Assembly (NCBI RefSeq): GCF_005577435.1
Contig: NZ_CP040396.1
Location: 943,501-1,007,500 of the forward strand
Source of the DNA: Paenibacillus algicola
GTDB taxonomy: Bacteria; Bacillota; Bacilli; Paenibacillales; Paenibacillaceae
Direction of reading: 5' to 3'
Length of the DNA: 64,000 nt
Made by a program: the position numbers and the translations under genes. Below are positions 10,637-19,883 of the stretch, piece by piece. The notes under the pieces are model-generated. The model made no database searches. It was not told the DNA's origin and saw only the letters and a program-made list of their open reading frames with translations. Within the stretch, counting starts at the first letter, position 1. Each line of letters opens with the position of its first letter.

Positions 10637-11602
10637 ATGGAAAGCGTGAAAAGCAACCCGCAGGCAGCACCAAAGCCTTCCGTCAGTAAAGTAAGAAAAA
10701 GCAAAAAGCCAAGGGAGAAGCTAGGAAGAACATGGCCGCTGCATCTCATGCTGTTACCGGCTGCGCTGGTGACCCTGATTTTTGCCTATGTGCCTATGGG
10801 CGGCCTGATTATGGCCTTTCAGGATTTCAAGCCATACGATGGCGTCTTTAATTCCCCATTTGTCGGTCTGGAGCATTTCCGATTTATGTTCGAGTATCCC
10901 GACAGTAAGCAAGTCATTATCAACACCCTGATTATTGCAGGACTCAAGATCGTGTTCGGGCTTCTCGTTCCGTTCACCTTCGCCATTCTCCTGAATGAAA
11001 TCCGCCTGACTCTGTTCAAGCGGGTCGTCCAGACCCTGGTTTACCTGCCCCACTTTATTTCATGGGTCATTCTGGGTGCCATCCTGACCGATATGCTTGG
11101 CAGTGAGGGCATCGTCAACGGCATGCTGCAGGCCATGGGTATGGATCCGATCTTTTGGCTCGGGGACGGGAACTGGTTCCGGTTTACGGTCGTCGTCAGT
11201 GACATTTGGCAGAACTTCGGCTTTAACACTATCGTGTTCCTTGCGGCATTAGCGGGTGTGAATCCGTCGCTGTACGAGGCGGCCGAGGTGGATGGCGCGA
11301 ACCGCTGGAAGCAGACGCTGTATATTACGATCCCAGCCATGATTCCGATTACGGTCGTAGTCGCCACGCTGTCGATCGGTAATATTCTGAATGCAGGCTT
11401 TGACCAGATCTTCAACCTGTATAACCCGCTTGTGTACGACAAAGGAGATATCATTGATACGTTTGTCTACCGCACCGCGATTTTGAATGGACAGTTCAGC
11501 TTTGGTACGGCAGTCGGCATGTTCAAGTCGGTGGTCGGTCTCGTACTGATCGTCATCTCTTACCGCCTGGCAGCAAGATATGCAGGCTACAAAATATTTT
11601 AG
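10637..11602 (+). CDS. ABC sugar transporter permease, LplB type
   Basis: A 321-residue inner-membrane permease with about six hydrophobic helices and a basic N-terminus. The EAA loop that contacts the ATPase is visible as EAAEVDGANRWKQTLYITIP near residues 212-232. It is first in an operon with a second permease (19-base gap) and a lipoprotein. As usual for LplB/YtcP/LplA importers, no ATPase is encoded nearby; a shared MsmK/MsmX-type ATPase encoded elsewhere is the usual solution. Substrate is inferred to be beta-1,3-gluco-oligosaccharide from the neighbouring genes. Confidence 0.92.
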   Translation: MESVKSNPQAAPKPSVSKVRKSKKPREKLGRTWPLHLMLLPAALVTLIFAYVPMGGLIMAFQDFKPYDGVFNSPFVGLEHFRFMFEYPDSKQVIINTLIIAGLKIVFGLLVPFTFAILLNEIRLTLFKRVVQTLVYLPHFISWVILGAILTDMLGSEGIVNGMLQAMGMDPIFWLGDGNWFRFTVVVSDIWQNFGFNTIVFLAALAGVNPSLYEAAEVDGANRWKQTLYITIPAMIPITVVVATLSIGNILNAGFDQIFNLYNPLVYDKGDIIDTFVYRTAILNGQFSFGTAVGMFKSVVGLVLIVISYRLAARYAGYKIF

Positions 11603-11621
11603 GGCGAAGGAGTAGAAAGAG

Positions 11622-12500
11622 ATGTATTACAAAACAAGCGGCTATCGCATATTCAGTATCTTCAACTACACACTGCTCACATTGATCTGCATATCCTGTG
11701 TGCTGCCGTTGCTTCATATTCTGGCGGTCAGCTTCAGCGGAAGTGCGCCGGCGAACTCCAACCTGGTTGGACTTCTGCCCATTGATTTCAACGTCGAGGC
11801 ATATACGAAAACCTTGAACAACAGCAACTTCCATCAAGCATTGTCGATGGGCGTGTATCGGACACTGCTCGGCACCTTTGTCGGCATGGTACTGATCGTG
11901 CTCGCCGCCTACGCGCTGTCCAAGGATTCACACGGCTTCCGCAGTCGATCCTTTTACACCTGGTACTTTCTGTTTACGATGCTGTTCAGCGGGGGGATCG
12001 TCCCGGCCTACATGCTGATCCGTAACCTGGATCTGATGAACTCCATCTGGGCGCTCGTACTTCCGGTTGCCGTCAATGTCTTCAACATGGTTCTGATGAT
12101 GAACTTCTTCCGGGCTGTGCCGAAGGAGCTGGAGGAGGCGTCACTGATTGACGGCGCGGGTCATTTCCGTACCCTGTGGAGCGTATTCCTGCCGATTTCC
12201 ATGCCGGCGCTGGCCACCATTTCCCTGTTCACCATGGTCTTTCACTGGAATTCCTGGTTTGACGGACTGCTGTTTATAACAGACTATAAGAAATATCCGT
12301 TGTCTACGTTCCTGCAGACCGTCATTGTTCAGCAGGATTTCAACAAGATTAACCCGGATGTGAATGAGCTCAAGAACATTTCCCAGCGTACCGTAAAATC
12401 CGCTCAGATCTTTATCGGAACGCTGCCGATTCTGTTAGTATATCCGTTCCTGCAAAAATATTTTGTGAAGGGTATTATCCTGGGTGCGGTAAAAGAATAA
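11622..12500 (+). CDS. ABC sugar transporter permease, YtcP type
   Basis: A 292-residue carbohydrate ABC permease of the MalG-like group. It has six predicted membrane helices and an EAA loop (EEASLIDGAGHFRTLW) near residues 175-190. The start is supported by GAAGGAG ten bases upstream. It would form a heterodimer with the preceding LplB-type permease. Confidence 0.92.
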   Translation: MYYKTSGYRIFSIFNYTLLTLICISCVLPLLHILAVSFSGSAPANSNLVGLLPIDFNVEAYTKTLNNSNFHQALSMGVYRTLLGTFVGMVLIVLAAYALSKDSHGFRSRSFYTWYFLFTMLFSGGIVPAYMLIRNLDLMNSIWALVLPVAVNVFNMVLMMNFFRAVPKELEEASLIDGAGHFRTLWSVFLPISMPALATISLFTMVFHWNSWFDGLLFITDYKKYPLSTFLQTVIVQQDFNKINPDVNELKNISQRTVKSAQIFIGTLPILLVYPFLQKYFVKGIILGAVKE

Positions 12501-12624
12501 CGGCAAGACATAATAAATTAGCATAAATGCAAATATTGTGGCATTTCGGAGATTGCAGTAGCCGGGTTATAGTGTAAACGTATTCAAGAAGCACGACACA
12601 AAAACAATGATGGGGGAAGTACAC

Positions 12625-14346
12625 ATGAAAAAATGGATGTCTGTTTTGTTGGTAGGCACGCTGTCCTTGAGCTTGGCCGCATGCGGCAGCAGCAATAACA
12701 GTGAAACCGATACAGCGAACAATAACACATCGCAGAATGAAGGCTCGACGGGATTTGAGAATGGCAAATATGATCCGCCGATTACGCTGACTACAGTACA
12801 GGGACTTGACTCCAATGCTTCGATCTTCAAGCAAGGCGAGACGATGGAGAACAATGTCCACACCGAGCTTATTAAGGACCGGCTCGGCATTGAGCTGAAA
12901 TATGACTGGGTCGTAACGAACACGAATGACGCCTACAAAACCAAGCTCCGGCTGATGCTTTCTTCCGGGGAGAAAATGCCGGATGTCGTTCGCTACCGCG
13001 GTGACATGGAAACCGTCAACATGCTGATTGACTCCGGCCAGTTTATGGCTGTGGATGAGCTCGTTGAGCAATATGCCGGCGAGGAATACAAAAAGGGCCT
13101 GGAACTCGATCCAACGATCTGGTATCCGGTAACACGCGACGGCAAGAAGATGGCACTTCCGATTCTGGATTACGCCTATAACTCGAACCAGACGCTGTTT
13201 ATCCGGGAGGATTGGCTGAAGAAGCTGAACCTGAAGGCGCCAACGACGCTGGAGGAAATGGAGCAGGTGATGGATGCTTTCGTAAACCAGGATCCGGACG
13301 GCAATGGCAAGAAGGATACCATTGGTCTTGCAGCAGGCTTCAAGAATGGCTTTAACAACTGGATGACCGACATCGGCTTCGTGTTCGGAGCGCACGGCGT
13401 AATTCCAGGCAGCTGGAATCCGGATGAAAACGGAAAGCTGAGCATGGGCTCTGTCGATCCGGCAGCCAAGGAAGCCCTGGCTACGATCCAGTCCTGGATG
13501 GAAAAAGGCTACATTTCTCAAGACGCAGCCTTGAAGGATGAAGTTGGCGCGTCGGAGTTCTTTACAAAAGGTCAGGCCGGCATGATGGTAGGTCCGAACT
13601 GGATTCCGGCATGGCCGCTGCCAGACTTCGAGAAGAACGTACCGGATGGCGAGTATAAAGCGTACCCGCTGCCTGCAGGTCCTACGGGTAAAGCAGGCGC
13701 CGCTGGAAACAACCCGCCTGTAAACGGTTATCTGTTCATCAACAAGGATGCCAAGAACCCGGAAGCGGTTCTCCATTACTACAATTTCTTCTTCGATAAC
13801 TTTGCAAATCCGGCAGAGGGCAGCGAATTCGCTCAGGGCTTTGCAGAAGGCTATGATTACGCAGTAGGTCCGGACGGCAAGGTTATCAAAACGACAGAGG
13901 AAGCCAAAGCCAATCCGGAGCTGTTCCCTGGCGTAGATTTGAACAACCCGCTGCCAAACCCGATGTTCTACACCTTGACGTATGAAGGTGCACGGATTCC
14001 GACGCTGTACGCCGAAAGTATGGTCAAGGCAGCGGAGGGCGGCGAGCTGGAAACTCCTTACGAGAAGACTGAGGTCGGCGGACGTCATCCCGAGAACGTT
14101 CAGGCTATGAAGGTGATTATGGATCAGCAGGACATTTACCTGAAGAACTACTACATGGGTCCACTGACAGAAACGATGCAGAGCAAGAATGAATTGCTGA
14201 ACAAGCTGATTAACGAAGCGTACAACAAGATTGTGTACGGTCAGGTTTCGGTCGACGAGTTCGATAAGATGGTCGAGAACTGGAAGAAATCCGGCGGTGA
14301 GCAAATCACGGAAGAAGTTAACGCTTGGTACGATACTGTAAAATAG
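12625..14346 (+). CDS. Extracellular solute-binding lipoprotein, LplA family
   Basis: A 573-residue binding protein with a lipoprotein signal peptide: Lys-rich start, hydrophobic core and the lipobox LAAC, giving an N-terminal diacylglyceryl cysteine after cleavage. An Asn/Ser/Thr-rich linker follows before the binding fold, and a DPDGNGKKDT calcium-loop-like motif occurs near residue 222. The ATG at 12625 is preferred over two upstream ATGs because GGGGGAAG lies directly before it and the signal peptide begins there. A 106-base gap from the permease gene suggests independent expression tuning. A strong terminator follows. Confidence 0.92.
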   Translation: MKKWMSVLLVGTLSLSLAACGSSNNSETDTANNNTSQNEGSTGFENGKYDPPITLTTVQGLDSNASIFKQGETMENNVHTELIKDRLGIELKYDWVVTNTNDAYKTKLRLMLSSGEKMPDVVRYRGDMETVNMLIDSGQFMAVDELVEQYAGEEYKKGLELDPTIWYPVTRDGKKMALPILDYAYNSNQTLFIREDWLKKLNLKAPTTLEEMEQVMDAFVNQDPDGNGKKDTIGLAAGFKNGFNNWMTDIGFVFGAHGVIPGSWNPDENGKLSMGSVDPAAKEALATIQSWMEKGYISQDAALKDEVGASEFFTKGQAGMMVGPNWIPAWPLPDFEKNVPDGEYKAYPLPAGPTGKAGAAGNNPPVNGYLFINKDAKNPEAVLHYYNFFFDNFANPAEGSEFAQGFAEGYDYAVGPDGKVIKTTEEAKANPELFPGVDLNNPLPNPMFYTLTYEGARIPTLYAESMVKAAEGGELETPYEKTEVGGRHPENVQAMKVIMDQQDIYLKNYYMGPLTETMQSKNELLNKLINEAYNKIVYGQVSVDEFDKMVENWKKSGGEQITEEVNAWYDTVK

Positions 14347-14358
14347 CACGGCTTAAAG

Positions 14359-14396
14359 ACATCCCCCCAAGTCTCCTTGGGAGGGATGTTTTTTTG
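14359..14396 (+). terminator. Rho-independent terminator of the importer operon
   Basis: The arms ACATCCCCCCAAG and CTTGGGAGGGATGT pair around a short loop and are followed by TTTTTTT. It closes the lplB/ytcP/lplA-like operon. Confidence 0.9.
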
Positions 14397-14459
14397 AGTC
14401 GTGGGCAATGCTGACCTGAGCCATGCTACAATAGAAGAAAGCGAAAATGGGAGGATCAC

Positions 14460-15029
14460 ATGTCCTGGAGTAAATTGAAGCAGCAGTTAGAGAGCTTTCT
14501 GAGCCCCGCGCTGCAGGGGAAGGTGGAGTACCGTGCTACGAGCTACCGGTATGCGCCTGATAAGGCAGGAGACTGCTATATTACCGCATTCAAGCACAAT
14601 GTGCTGAATATGAATGACCCCGGCAGCCCTGTCACATGGTATGCCTCCGAGCAGGAAATCAAGCAGGATGACACGATTCAGCTGCACATCTCTCCGGAAG
14701 AGGTAGAGGCAGTCCGCGCTGGCACAAATAGCAGCATTCCCGAGGAGCGGCTGCGGGTCATGGCAGCAAGCCGGAAGAAGACCGCGCTCGCCAAGGAGCT
14801 GATGTCGGTCCAGACCGCGCTGGTTAAATCGAGCTTTACGGTGAAGGCCACACATTTTTTATCCACTTCTATAGAAGAAAATTTGGAGAGCAAGGATATT
14901 CTGCTCAATATTCTGGCCCTGGTGGACCGGCGGGTGGGGAGAAAGCGTCTGCTGGCTCTGACCGACACCATGAAGCTTAAGCATCCTGCGGTGCAGTATT
15001 TCTATGAGCTGCGGCGGAGTGCGCTGTAA
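14460..15029 (+). CDS. SF0329-like protein of unknown function
   Basis: A 189-residue soluble protein. The N-terminus (MSWSKLKQQLESFLSPALQG, followed by a conserved-looking tyrosine-rich strand) resembles the family named SF0329 in public annotation, for which no activity is known to me. The C-terminal half is alpha-helical and lysine/arginine rich. A possible extended -10 (TGCTACAAT, about 14424-14432) and GGGAGG before the ATG suggest its own promoter. Confidence 0.6.
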   Translation: MSWSKLKQQLESFLSPALQGKVEYRATSYRYAPDKAGDCYITAFKHNVLNMNDPGSPVTWYASEQEIKQDDTIQLHISPEEVEAVRAGTNSSIPEERLRVMAASRKKTALAKELMSVQTALVKSSFTVKATHFLSTSIEENLESKDILLNILALVDRRVGRKRLLALTDTMKLKHPAVQYFYELRRSAL

Positions 15030-15147
15030 TGGAGAGGGCTACGCCATGCTACGCCATGAAAGGAAGAAAGTCCTGCTGGACGTGAGGCTTAGATAACCTA
15101 TATGCTAGGGAGCATGAATCTATGGTTTGGGGGATGTCTGATTAATT

Positions 15148-16311
15148 ATGTTGAAAAAAGAAATAGCTTATATCCGCAAGCAATTCAAGCTGGATCATGA
15201 GAAGCTTCATATATACGACATTCTGAACGTGTATATTATGAAGGATAGCAGCGAGGTGTATCATGATGAACGCCTGCCGTTTGAGATGCTGGACCGGGAG
15301 AAGCAGGAGCTGTATATGGGCAATTTCAAAAAGCTGCTGGCCGGAGAGCTCGATCAGAAGCTGTTCGAGCTGAAGCTGCACGAGGAAGCGGAGACGCCGA
15401 CCCGGGTCATGCTTCACCAGGGCCTCGTAACCGGCGATCCGGAGGAGTGGCATGATCTGATGCTGCTGCTGGTGGAGAAGATGCTGACAGATACGACCTA
15501 TGAGAAGGATACGGTCGTCACCTTTGTCCGGGGACAATACTATCAGCCGACCCAGGCGCGCAAGGATGAGAACGAAGAAAGCCCGAATAATGAAATGTTC
15601 GCGAACCCGTTTATTTTGTGCAGCATCAATTCAACAGAGCAGCAGCGCAAGTCCCTGCTCTTCGATTATGTAGAGCGAGAATTCAAATACAACGTGATTG
15701 TGGATCCCATCATTAAATTAAGCTCGCCGGAGCAAGGGTTCTTCTACCCGAGCGTGACCGACGGCTATTCCGATGTGAACCGGGTGCTGTACTGCTCGGG
15801 TAAGCCGAACGATCCCAATCTGCGCTTCATAGAAGAGGTTCTGAATGCGGAGAAGACGGTAACCGCGCTGGAGGAACGCTCTATTTTTGAGGAGATTGTG
15901 AAGGAGGTCGCAGAAGACCAGCTGGATGCCTCCAAGATTGCCAGTGTATATGAAGAAATTCATCAGGTGATCGAGACCCATGAGGAAGAGGAGCCGGCAC
16001 GGCTTGACTACAAGGATGTGGAGCGGCTGCTGACGGGAAGCGGTGTCGAGAACGTCACCGCCGAGAAGGTGGAGCGGGCTTTTGAGAGCATCGTCGATAA
16101 CAAGAACTATGAGATCAAAGCGAGCAGTGTGATCCCGAAATTCAACTCCAAGTCCATCAAGATCAATACCAAGGTGGCGACCATCTCTGTCAGTCCACAG
16201 GACTTGAAGTATGTGAAGCAGGTTAACTACCAGGGCAAGAAGAGCATCCTGATTGAGGTCGATGAGGACATTATCATTGAGGGCTTTACGCTGAGTACGG
16301 AGGATTTGTAG
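15148..16311 (+). CDS. DUF4317 domain-containing protein
   Basis: A 387-residue acidic cytoplasmic protein. The opening (MLKKEIAYIRKQFKLDHEKL) and overall layout match the DUF4317 family of Firmicutes, whose function is unknown. It has no signal peptide or membrane helix. It stands alone between short intergenic gaps and is followed by a terminator. Confidence 0.85.
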   Translation: MLKKEIAYIRKQFKLDHEKLHIYDILNVYIMKDSSEVYHDERLPFEMLDREKQELYMGNFKKLLAGELDQKLFELKLHEEAETPTRVMLHQGLVTGDPEEWHDLMLLLVEKMLTDTTYEKDTVVTFVRGQYYQPTQARKDENEESPNNEMFANPFILCSINSTEQQRKSLLFDYVEREFKYNVIVDPIIKLSSPEQGFFYPSVTDGYSDVNRVLYCSGKPNDPNLRFIEEVLNAEKTVTALEERSIFEEIVKEVAEDQLDASKIASVYEEIHQVIETHEEEEPARLDYKDVERLLTGSGVENVTAEKVERAFESIVDNKNYEIKASSVIPKFNSKSIKINTKVATISVSPQDLKYVKQVNYQGKKSILIEVDEDIIIEGFTLSTEDL

Positions 16312-16380
16312 CGCCTGGAGGTAGATTCTTATTTCACGAGACAACTCCCTGGAGTGAAGCCCGAAGCAAAATAATAAAGA

Positions 16381-16424
16381 CATGGCGGAGTCGGGTAGGT
16401 TAGCCCAGCCCCGCCATGTTTTTA
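16381..16424 (+). terminator. Rho-independent terminator after the DUF4317 gene
   Basis: CATGGCGG pairs with CCGCCATG across about 21 bases and is followed by TTTTTAT. Confidence 0.8.
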
Positions 16425-16546
16425 TTATGGTGAGTACGAGAATTTATTCTATAGCTTTTTAAGAACATATGTTCGATGACACAAAGCTGCCATTGAGGAA
16501 ATGTAATATAGAACAAAACGCTGGATTCATGTGAAGGAGGATGTAT

Positions 16547-17851
16547 ATGGAAATAATTGCACTCATCGTAAATGCCCTGACGCTGTTGGTCGTGTCTGCC
16601 CTTTACTTCAAGAAACAAGAGGTTGAGGTGATTCAGGCTGAGCTCCGAGTGGAGCTGGAGAAGACAAAGGAAGAAATACGCAAGTCCATTATGGAGCAGG
16701 CTGTGCAAAATCGGCAGGAAGCCCATACCGCGGCAAAAATGAACCGGGAAGAGCTGAACGGATCTATGGGTAATATGAATCGTACCCTTATAGCGAGCAT
16801 TGGGGAGCTGGCCTCTCAGCAGAAGAATCTGCTCGACAGCTTCTCTAAGCGTCTCTCTGATCTGACCGTGATGAATGAAAGAAAGCTGGAGACGATCCGC
16901 AGCACGGTGGAAGAGAAGCTCGTGCATTTGCAGGAGGATAACAGCAAGAAGCTGGAGCAAATGCGCGCTACCGTCGATGAAAAGCTGCATGCTACCTTGG
17001 AGCAGCGGCTCGGCGACTCTTTTAAAATGGTGAGTGAGCGGCTGGAGCTGGTCCATAAAGGACTAGGGGAAATGAAGACGCTGGCGAATGGAGTCGGCGA
17101 CCTGCGAAAAGTATTGACCAACGTCAAGACCAGAGGAACACTGGGCGAGCTGCAGCTGGAAAATTTACTGGAGCAGACACTTACTGTAGAGCAATATGAC
17201 AAAAATATCGCTACCAAAAAAGGCAGCAGCGAACGTGTAGAGTTTGCTATTAAAATTCCGGACAAGAACAACAAGGATCACTTCATACATCTGCCGATTG
17301 ATTCCAAATTCCCGATTGAAGACTACCAGCGGCTGTTAGATGCTCTGGAGGAAGGCCATAGCCAGGCGGCAAGCGAGTATTCGAAGCAGCTGGATGCCAG
17401 GATTAAGAGTGAAGCCAAATCCATTCGGGACAAGTACATCGATCCGCCGAATACAACCGATTTTGCGATCATGTTTCTGCCGGTCGAGGGCCTGTTTGCT
17501 GAAGTGCTTCGCAAGCCGGGACTATGGGAGTCTATTCAACGAGAATGCCGTGTCGTCATCGCAGGCCCCACTACACTTACGGCTGTTCTGAACAGTCTCC
17601 AGCTGGGCTTCCAGACGCTGGCCATACAGAAGCGCTCCAGTGAAGTATGGCAGGTGCTTGGCGCCGTCAAAACCGAATTCGGCAAATTCGGTGACGTGCT
17701 GGAGAAGACTCAGAAAAAGCTGCAGGAGGCCAGTAATTCGATTGACGCTGCATCTACCCGGACGCGAGTTATAGAGCGCAAGCTCAAAAAAGTTCAAGAG
17801 CTGCCGGCAGTGGAAGCAGAGCAGGTTCTGCTGGAGGCAGCTATAGATTGA
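16547..17851 (+). CDS. rmuC: RmuC family DNA recombination protein
   Basis: A 434-residue protein with one N-terminal membrane helix (about 3-20), a long coiled coil (about 30-180) and the RmuC domain (about 195-400), where LGELQLENLLEQTL is typical. RmuC proteins limit DNA inversions between short repeats and have a nuclease-like fold. The start at 16547 is chosen because AAGGAGG (16534-16540) lies six bases upstream; the in-frame ATG at 16541 is too close. Confidence 0.92.
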   Translation: MEIIALIVNALTLLVVSALYFKKQEVEVIQAELRVELEKTKEEIRKSIMEQAVQNRQEAHTAAKMNREELNGSMGNMNRTLIASIGELASQQKNLLDSFSKRLSDLTVMNERKLETIRSTVEEKLVHLQEDNSKKLEQMRATVDEKLHATLEQRLGDSFKMVSERLELVHKGLGEMKTLANGVGDLRKVLTNVKTRGTLGELQLENLLEQTLTVEQYDKNIATKKGSSERVEFAIKIPDKNNKDHFIHLPIDSKFPIEDYQRLLDALEEGHSQAASEYSKQLDARIKSEAKSIRDKYIDPPNTTDFAIMFLPVEGLFAEVLRKPGLWESIQRECRVVIAGPTTLTAVLNSLQLGFQTLAIQKRSSEVWQVLGAVKTEFGKFGDVLEKTQKKLQEASNSIDAASTRTRVIERKLKKVQELPAVEAEQVLLEAAID

Positions 17852-17979
17852 CCTGTATAGGCAGCGGTTCGGATGATGCTGCCCAAGTTACTTTTTTTAG
17901 CGAAAAGCTGTAAAATAGTCTGTGGTAATAGGGCTGCGGTAAAGGTAGACGCAGAAGACGAATGGGTAGAGGTGAAGCC

Positions 17980-18939
17980 GTGAATACATTAATTCAAGAC
18001 TTGAAGGAAGGCGACGATTTCGTCGGCTTCTACCTGATTAAAGCGATGGAAGCAAGACAGACGAACAGCTCGGTGCCCAAGGATTACCTGGACCTGGTCC
18101 TTTCGGACTCCAGTGGAAGCATTTCCGCGAAGTATTGGGATGCCAGCAAGACGGATTTGGAAACCTTTTTTCCGATGTGCGTGGTGAAGATCCAGGGTGC
18201 GGCGCACGTTTATCGGGACCAGCTGCAGGTGAAGGTGCTTCGGATTCGCAAAGCGGATGAGAATGATGGAGTCTCTGTCACGGATTTCATCCGCAGCGCG
18301 CCTGTCGCGGCAGAAGAGCTCATCGCGGTCATCCAGCGGACCATTGAAAGCCTGGAGCATGGGGACATCCGCAGGATCGTCACCTTTTGCTTCGACAAGG
18401 TGAAGGAGCAGCTTCAGTCCGCGCCAGCGGCAAAATCGTTTCATCATGCTTATTTTGGCGGGCTGGCCTATCATATGGTGCGCATGCTGGAGCTCGGTGA
18501 ATTTCTGTGCAAGCAGCGGCCGTTTCTTCAACGTGATCTGGTTCAGGCAGGCATTATTTTGCACGATATTGCGAAGCCCGCCGAAATGATCTCGGAATAC
18601 GGGATCGTGCAGGATTACAGCAATGCAGGCAAATTGATCGGGCATATCAGCATGGCTGCCCAGTGGGTCACCGAAGCAGCCATCAAGCTGGAGCTGGACA
18701 CGGGATCGAACGCAGTACTGGCTCTGCAGCATCTGATTCTGTCTCATCATAACCTTGGGGAGTGGGGCAGTCCCGTCCAGCCGCAAATGCCGGAAGCCGT
18801 GGCTCTTCATTATATTGATGCGATGGATGCGAAGCTCCAGATGGTGGAGGACATGCTCCAGACGACAGCAGACCATCAGGAATGGACACCGGCCATTCGG
18901 GGACTGGAGAACAAGGCCATGGTCAGGCTGAAGCTGTGA
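17980..18939 (+). CDS. yhaM: YhaM-type 3'-5' exoribonuclease
   Basis: A 319-residue protein with an N-terminal OB-fold nucleic-acid-binding domain (about 10-110) and a C-terminal HD phosphohydrolase domain with the metal-binding motif LHDIAKP near residue 193 and further histidines (SHHNLGEWG). Length matches Bacillus subtilis YhaM (about 314 aa), a Mn-dependent 3'-5' exoribonuclease. The GTG at 17980 is preferred over the ATG at 17962 because AGAGGTGA precedes it and because the truncated paralogue at 51769 begins at the equivalent codon. The paralogue makes this gene notable. Confidence 0.87.
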   Translation: MNTLIQDLKEGDDFVGFYLIKAMEARQTNSSVPKDYLDLVLSDSSGSISAKYWDASKTDLETFFPMCVVKIQGAAHVYRDQLQVKVLRIRKADENDGVSVTDFIRSAPVAAEELIAVIQRTIESLEHGDIRRIVTFCFDKVKEQLQSAPAAKSFHHAYFGGLAYHMVRMLELGEFLCKQRPFLQRDLVQAGIILHDIAKPAEMISEYGIVQDYSNAGKLIGHISMAAQWVTEAAIKLELDTGSNAVLALQHLILSHHNLGEWGSPVQPQMPEAVALHYIDAMDAKLQMVEDMLQTTADHQEWTPAIRGLENKAMVRLKL

Positions 18940-18966
18940 TGATGAACGGAGGCGAAACCACAGTCT

Positions 18967-19593
18967 ATGGTTAAAAAAATTGGCTTAGCCCTCTTTTATC
19001 TTGTCATCGCCGGTCTGATTTATAAGTATGGGGAGTCCATTCTAGCCTGGTTTCGGGAGACCGACAGTGCCTTCCAGGTCATTGGGATGGCCACGCTAAT
19101 GGCATTGTTTCCGATGATTCCTTATCCTGTGGTGGGAGGCTTGATCGGAGCCGCATTCGGCCCGGTCACCGGCGGATTGATGATCTGGACCGGCTCGACA
19201 GCGGCTTCCTTGATCATGTTCCTGTTTGTGCGCTACGGGTATCAGGACTGGGGCAAGAAGGCCTTGATGAAGGCGCGAAGGCTGGAGAAGATGACCGTGC
19301 TTTTTGAACAAAATGCGTTCCTGTTCATCCTCTTCGCCCGGATGGTCCCCACCATCCCGTCCATCATCGTGAATGTATATTCGGCCCTGAGCCGGGTCTC
19401 GTTCGGGGTCTACGCACTTTCTTCCTCCCTGGGCAAAATTCCTGCAATGCTGCTGTTCGTGCTCATTGGCGACAGCCTGCTCACCGAGCCAAGAAACGTA
19501 TTTATTACGATCATTATTTATGGACTGTTTCTCGCCGTAACGATCTATGCGTACCGGGCCTGGAAGAGCAAGCATGTGAGTCCTGCTTCGTAG
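18967..19593 (+). CDS. TVP38/TMEM64 family (VTT domain) membrane protein
   Basis: A 208-residue integral membrane protein with about five hydrophobic segments. The central part (MIPYPVVGGLIGAAFGPVTG, and FILFARMVPTIPSIIVN further on) has the Gly/Pro-rich reentrant pattern of the VTT/SNARE-associated family, linked to lipid scrambling or small-molecule transport. It follows yhaM by 27 bases and is probably in the same operon. The transported substrate is unknown. Confidence 0.85.
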   Translation: MVKKIGLALFYLVIAGLIYKYGESILAWFRETDSAFQVIGMATLMALFPMIPYPVVGGLIGAAFGPVTGGLMIWTGSTAASLIMFLFVRYGYQDWGKKALMKARRLEKMTVLFEQNAFLFILFARMVPTIPSIIVNVYSALSRVSFGVYALSSSLGKIPAMLLFVLIGDSLLTEPRNVFITIIIYGLFLAVTIYAYRAWKSKHVSPAS

Positions 19594-19608
19594 GGAGTGT
19601 TTAATGTC

Positions 19609-19640
19609 AGAGCCGGTTATGGACCGGCTCTTTGTGTTGG
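19609..19640 (+). terminator. Rho-independent terminator after the TVP38-family gene
   Basis: AGAGCCGGT and ACCGGCTCT form a perfect 9-bp stem with a 5-base loop, followed by a short T-rich stretch. Base composition becomes visibly more AT-rich right after it, so this is the left edge of the defence island. Confidence 0.85.
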
Positions 19641-19651
19641 TTTATTTAATT

Positions 19652-19697
19652 TTTCATGGATATAAGTTCATAGGTATAATATACTAGGGTATATTAT
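19652..19697 (+). promoter_or_regulatory. Putative zor promoter with a palindrome overlapping the -10
   Basis: TATAAT at 19675-19680 has a weak -35 candidate (TTTCAT, 19652-19657) 17 bases upstream. A perfect inverted repeat, ATAATATAC-TAGG-GTATATTAT (19676-19697), begins inside the -10. A repressor bound there would block transcription. Both calls are by eye. Confidence 0.5.
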
Positions 19698-19822
19698 AAA
19701 ATTTACCTGTATAGGAAAAAGGGGGCTGCTAACGATTTGATTAACTGTCAATATAGCATTCTAAGCATGAGGTTTAAGATTACATAAGAATGAATGTGTA
19801 ATGTTGATTTTTCAATATGACG

Positions 19823-19847
19823 ACTTCACTCTATGTGAAGTTTTTTT
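19823..19847 (+). terminator. Terminator-like hairpin in the zor leader (possible attenuator)
   Basis: ACTTCAC pairs with GTGAAGT around TCTAT/TCTA and is followed by TTTTTT. It sits 37 bases before the zorA start and downstream of the putative zor promoter, so full expression would require read-through. It might instead end a short independent RNA. Confidence 0.6.
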
Positions 19848-19883
19848 GTTTGAAGAAATTTTGTATGAACTTGGAGGTTAACT

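Noticed and set aside
12475..14349. A 624-codon open frame on the minus strand opposite the solute-binding protein gene
   Set aside because: It mirrors a GC-rich gene with clear lipoprotein signals and has no recognisable domain or ribosome binding site; it is a codon-bias shadow.
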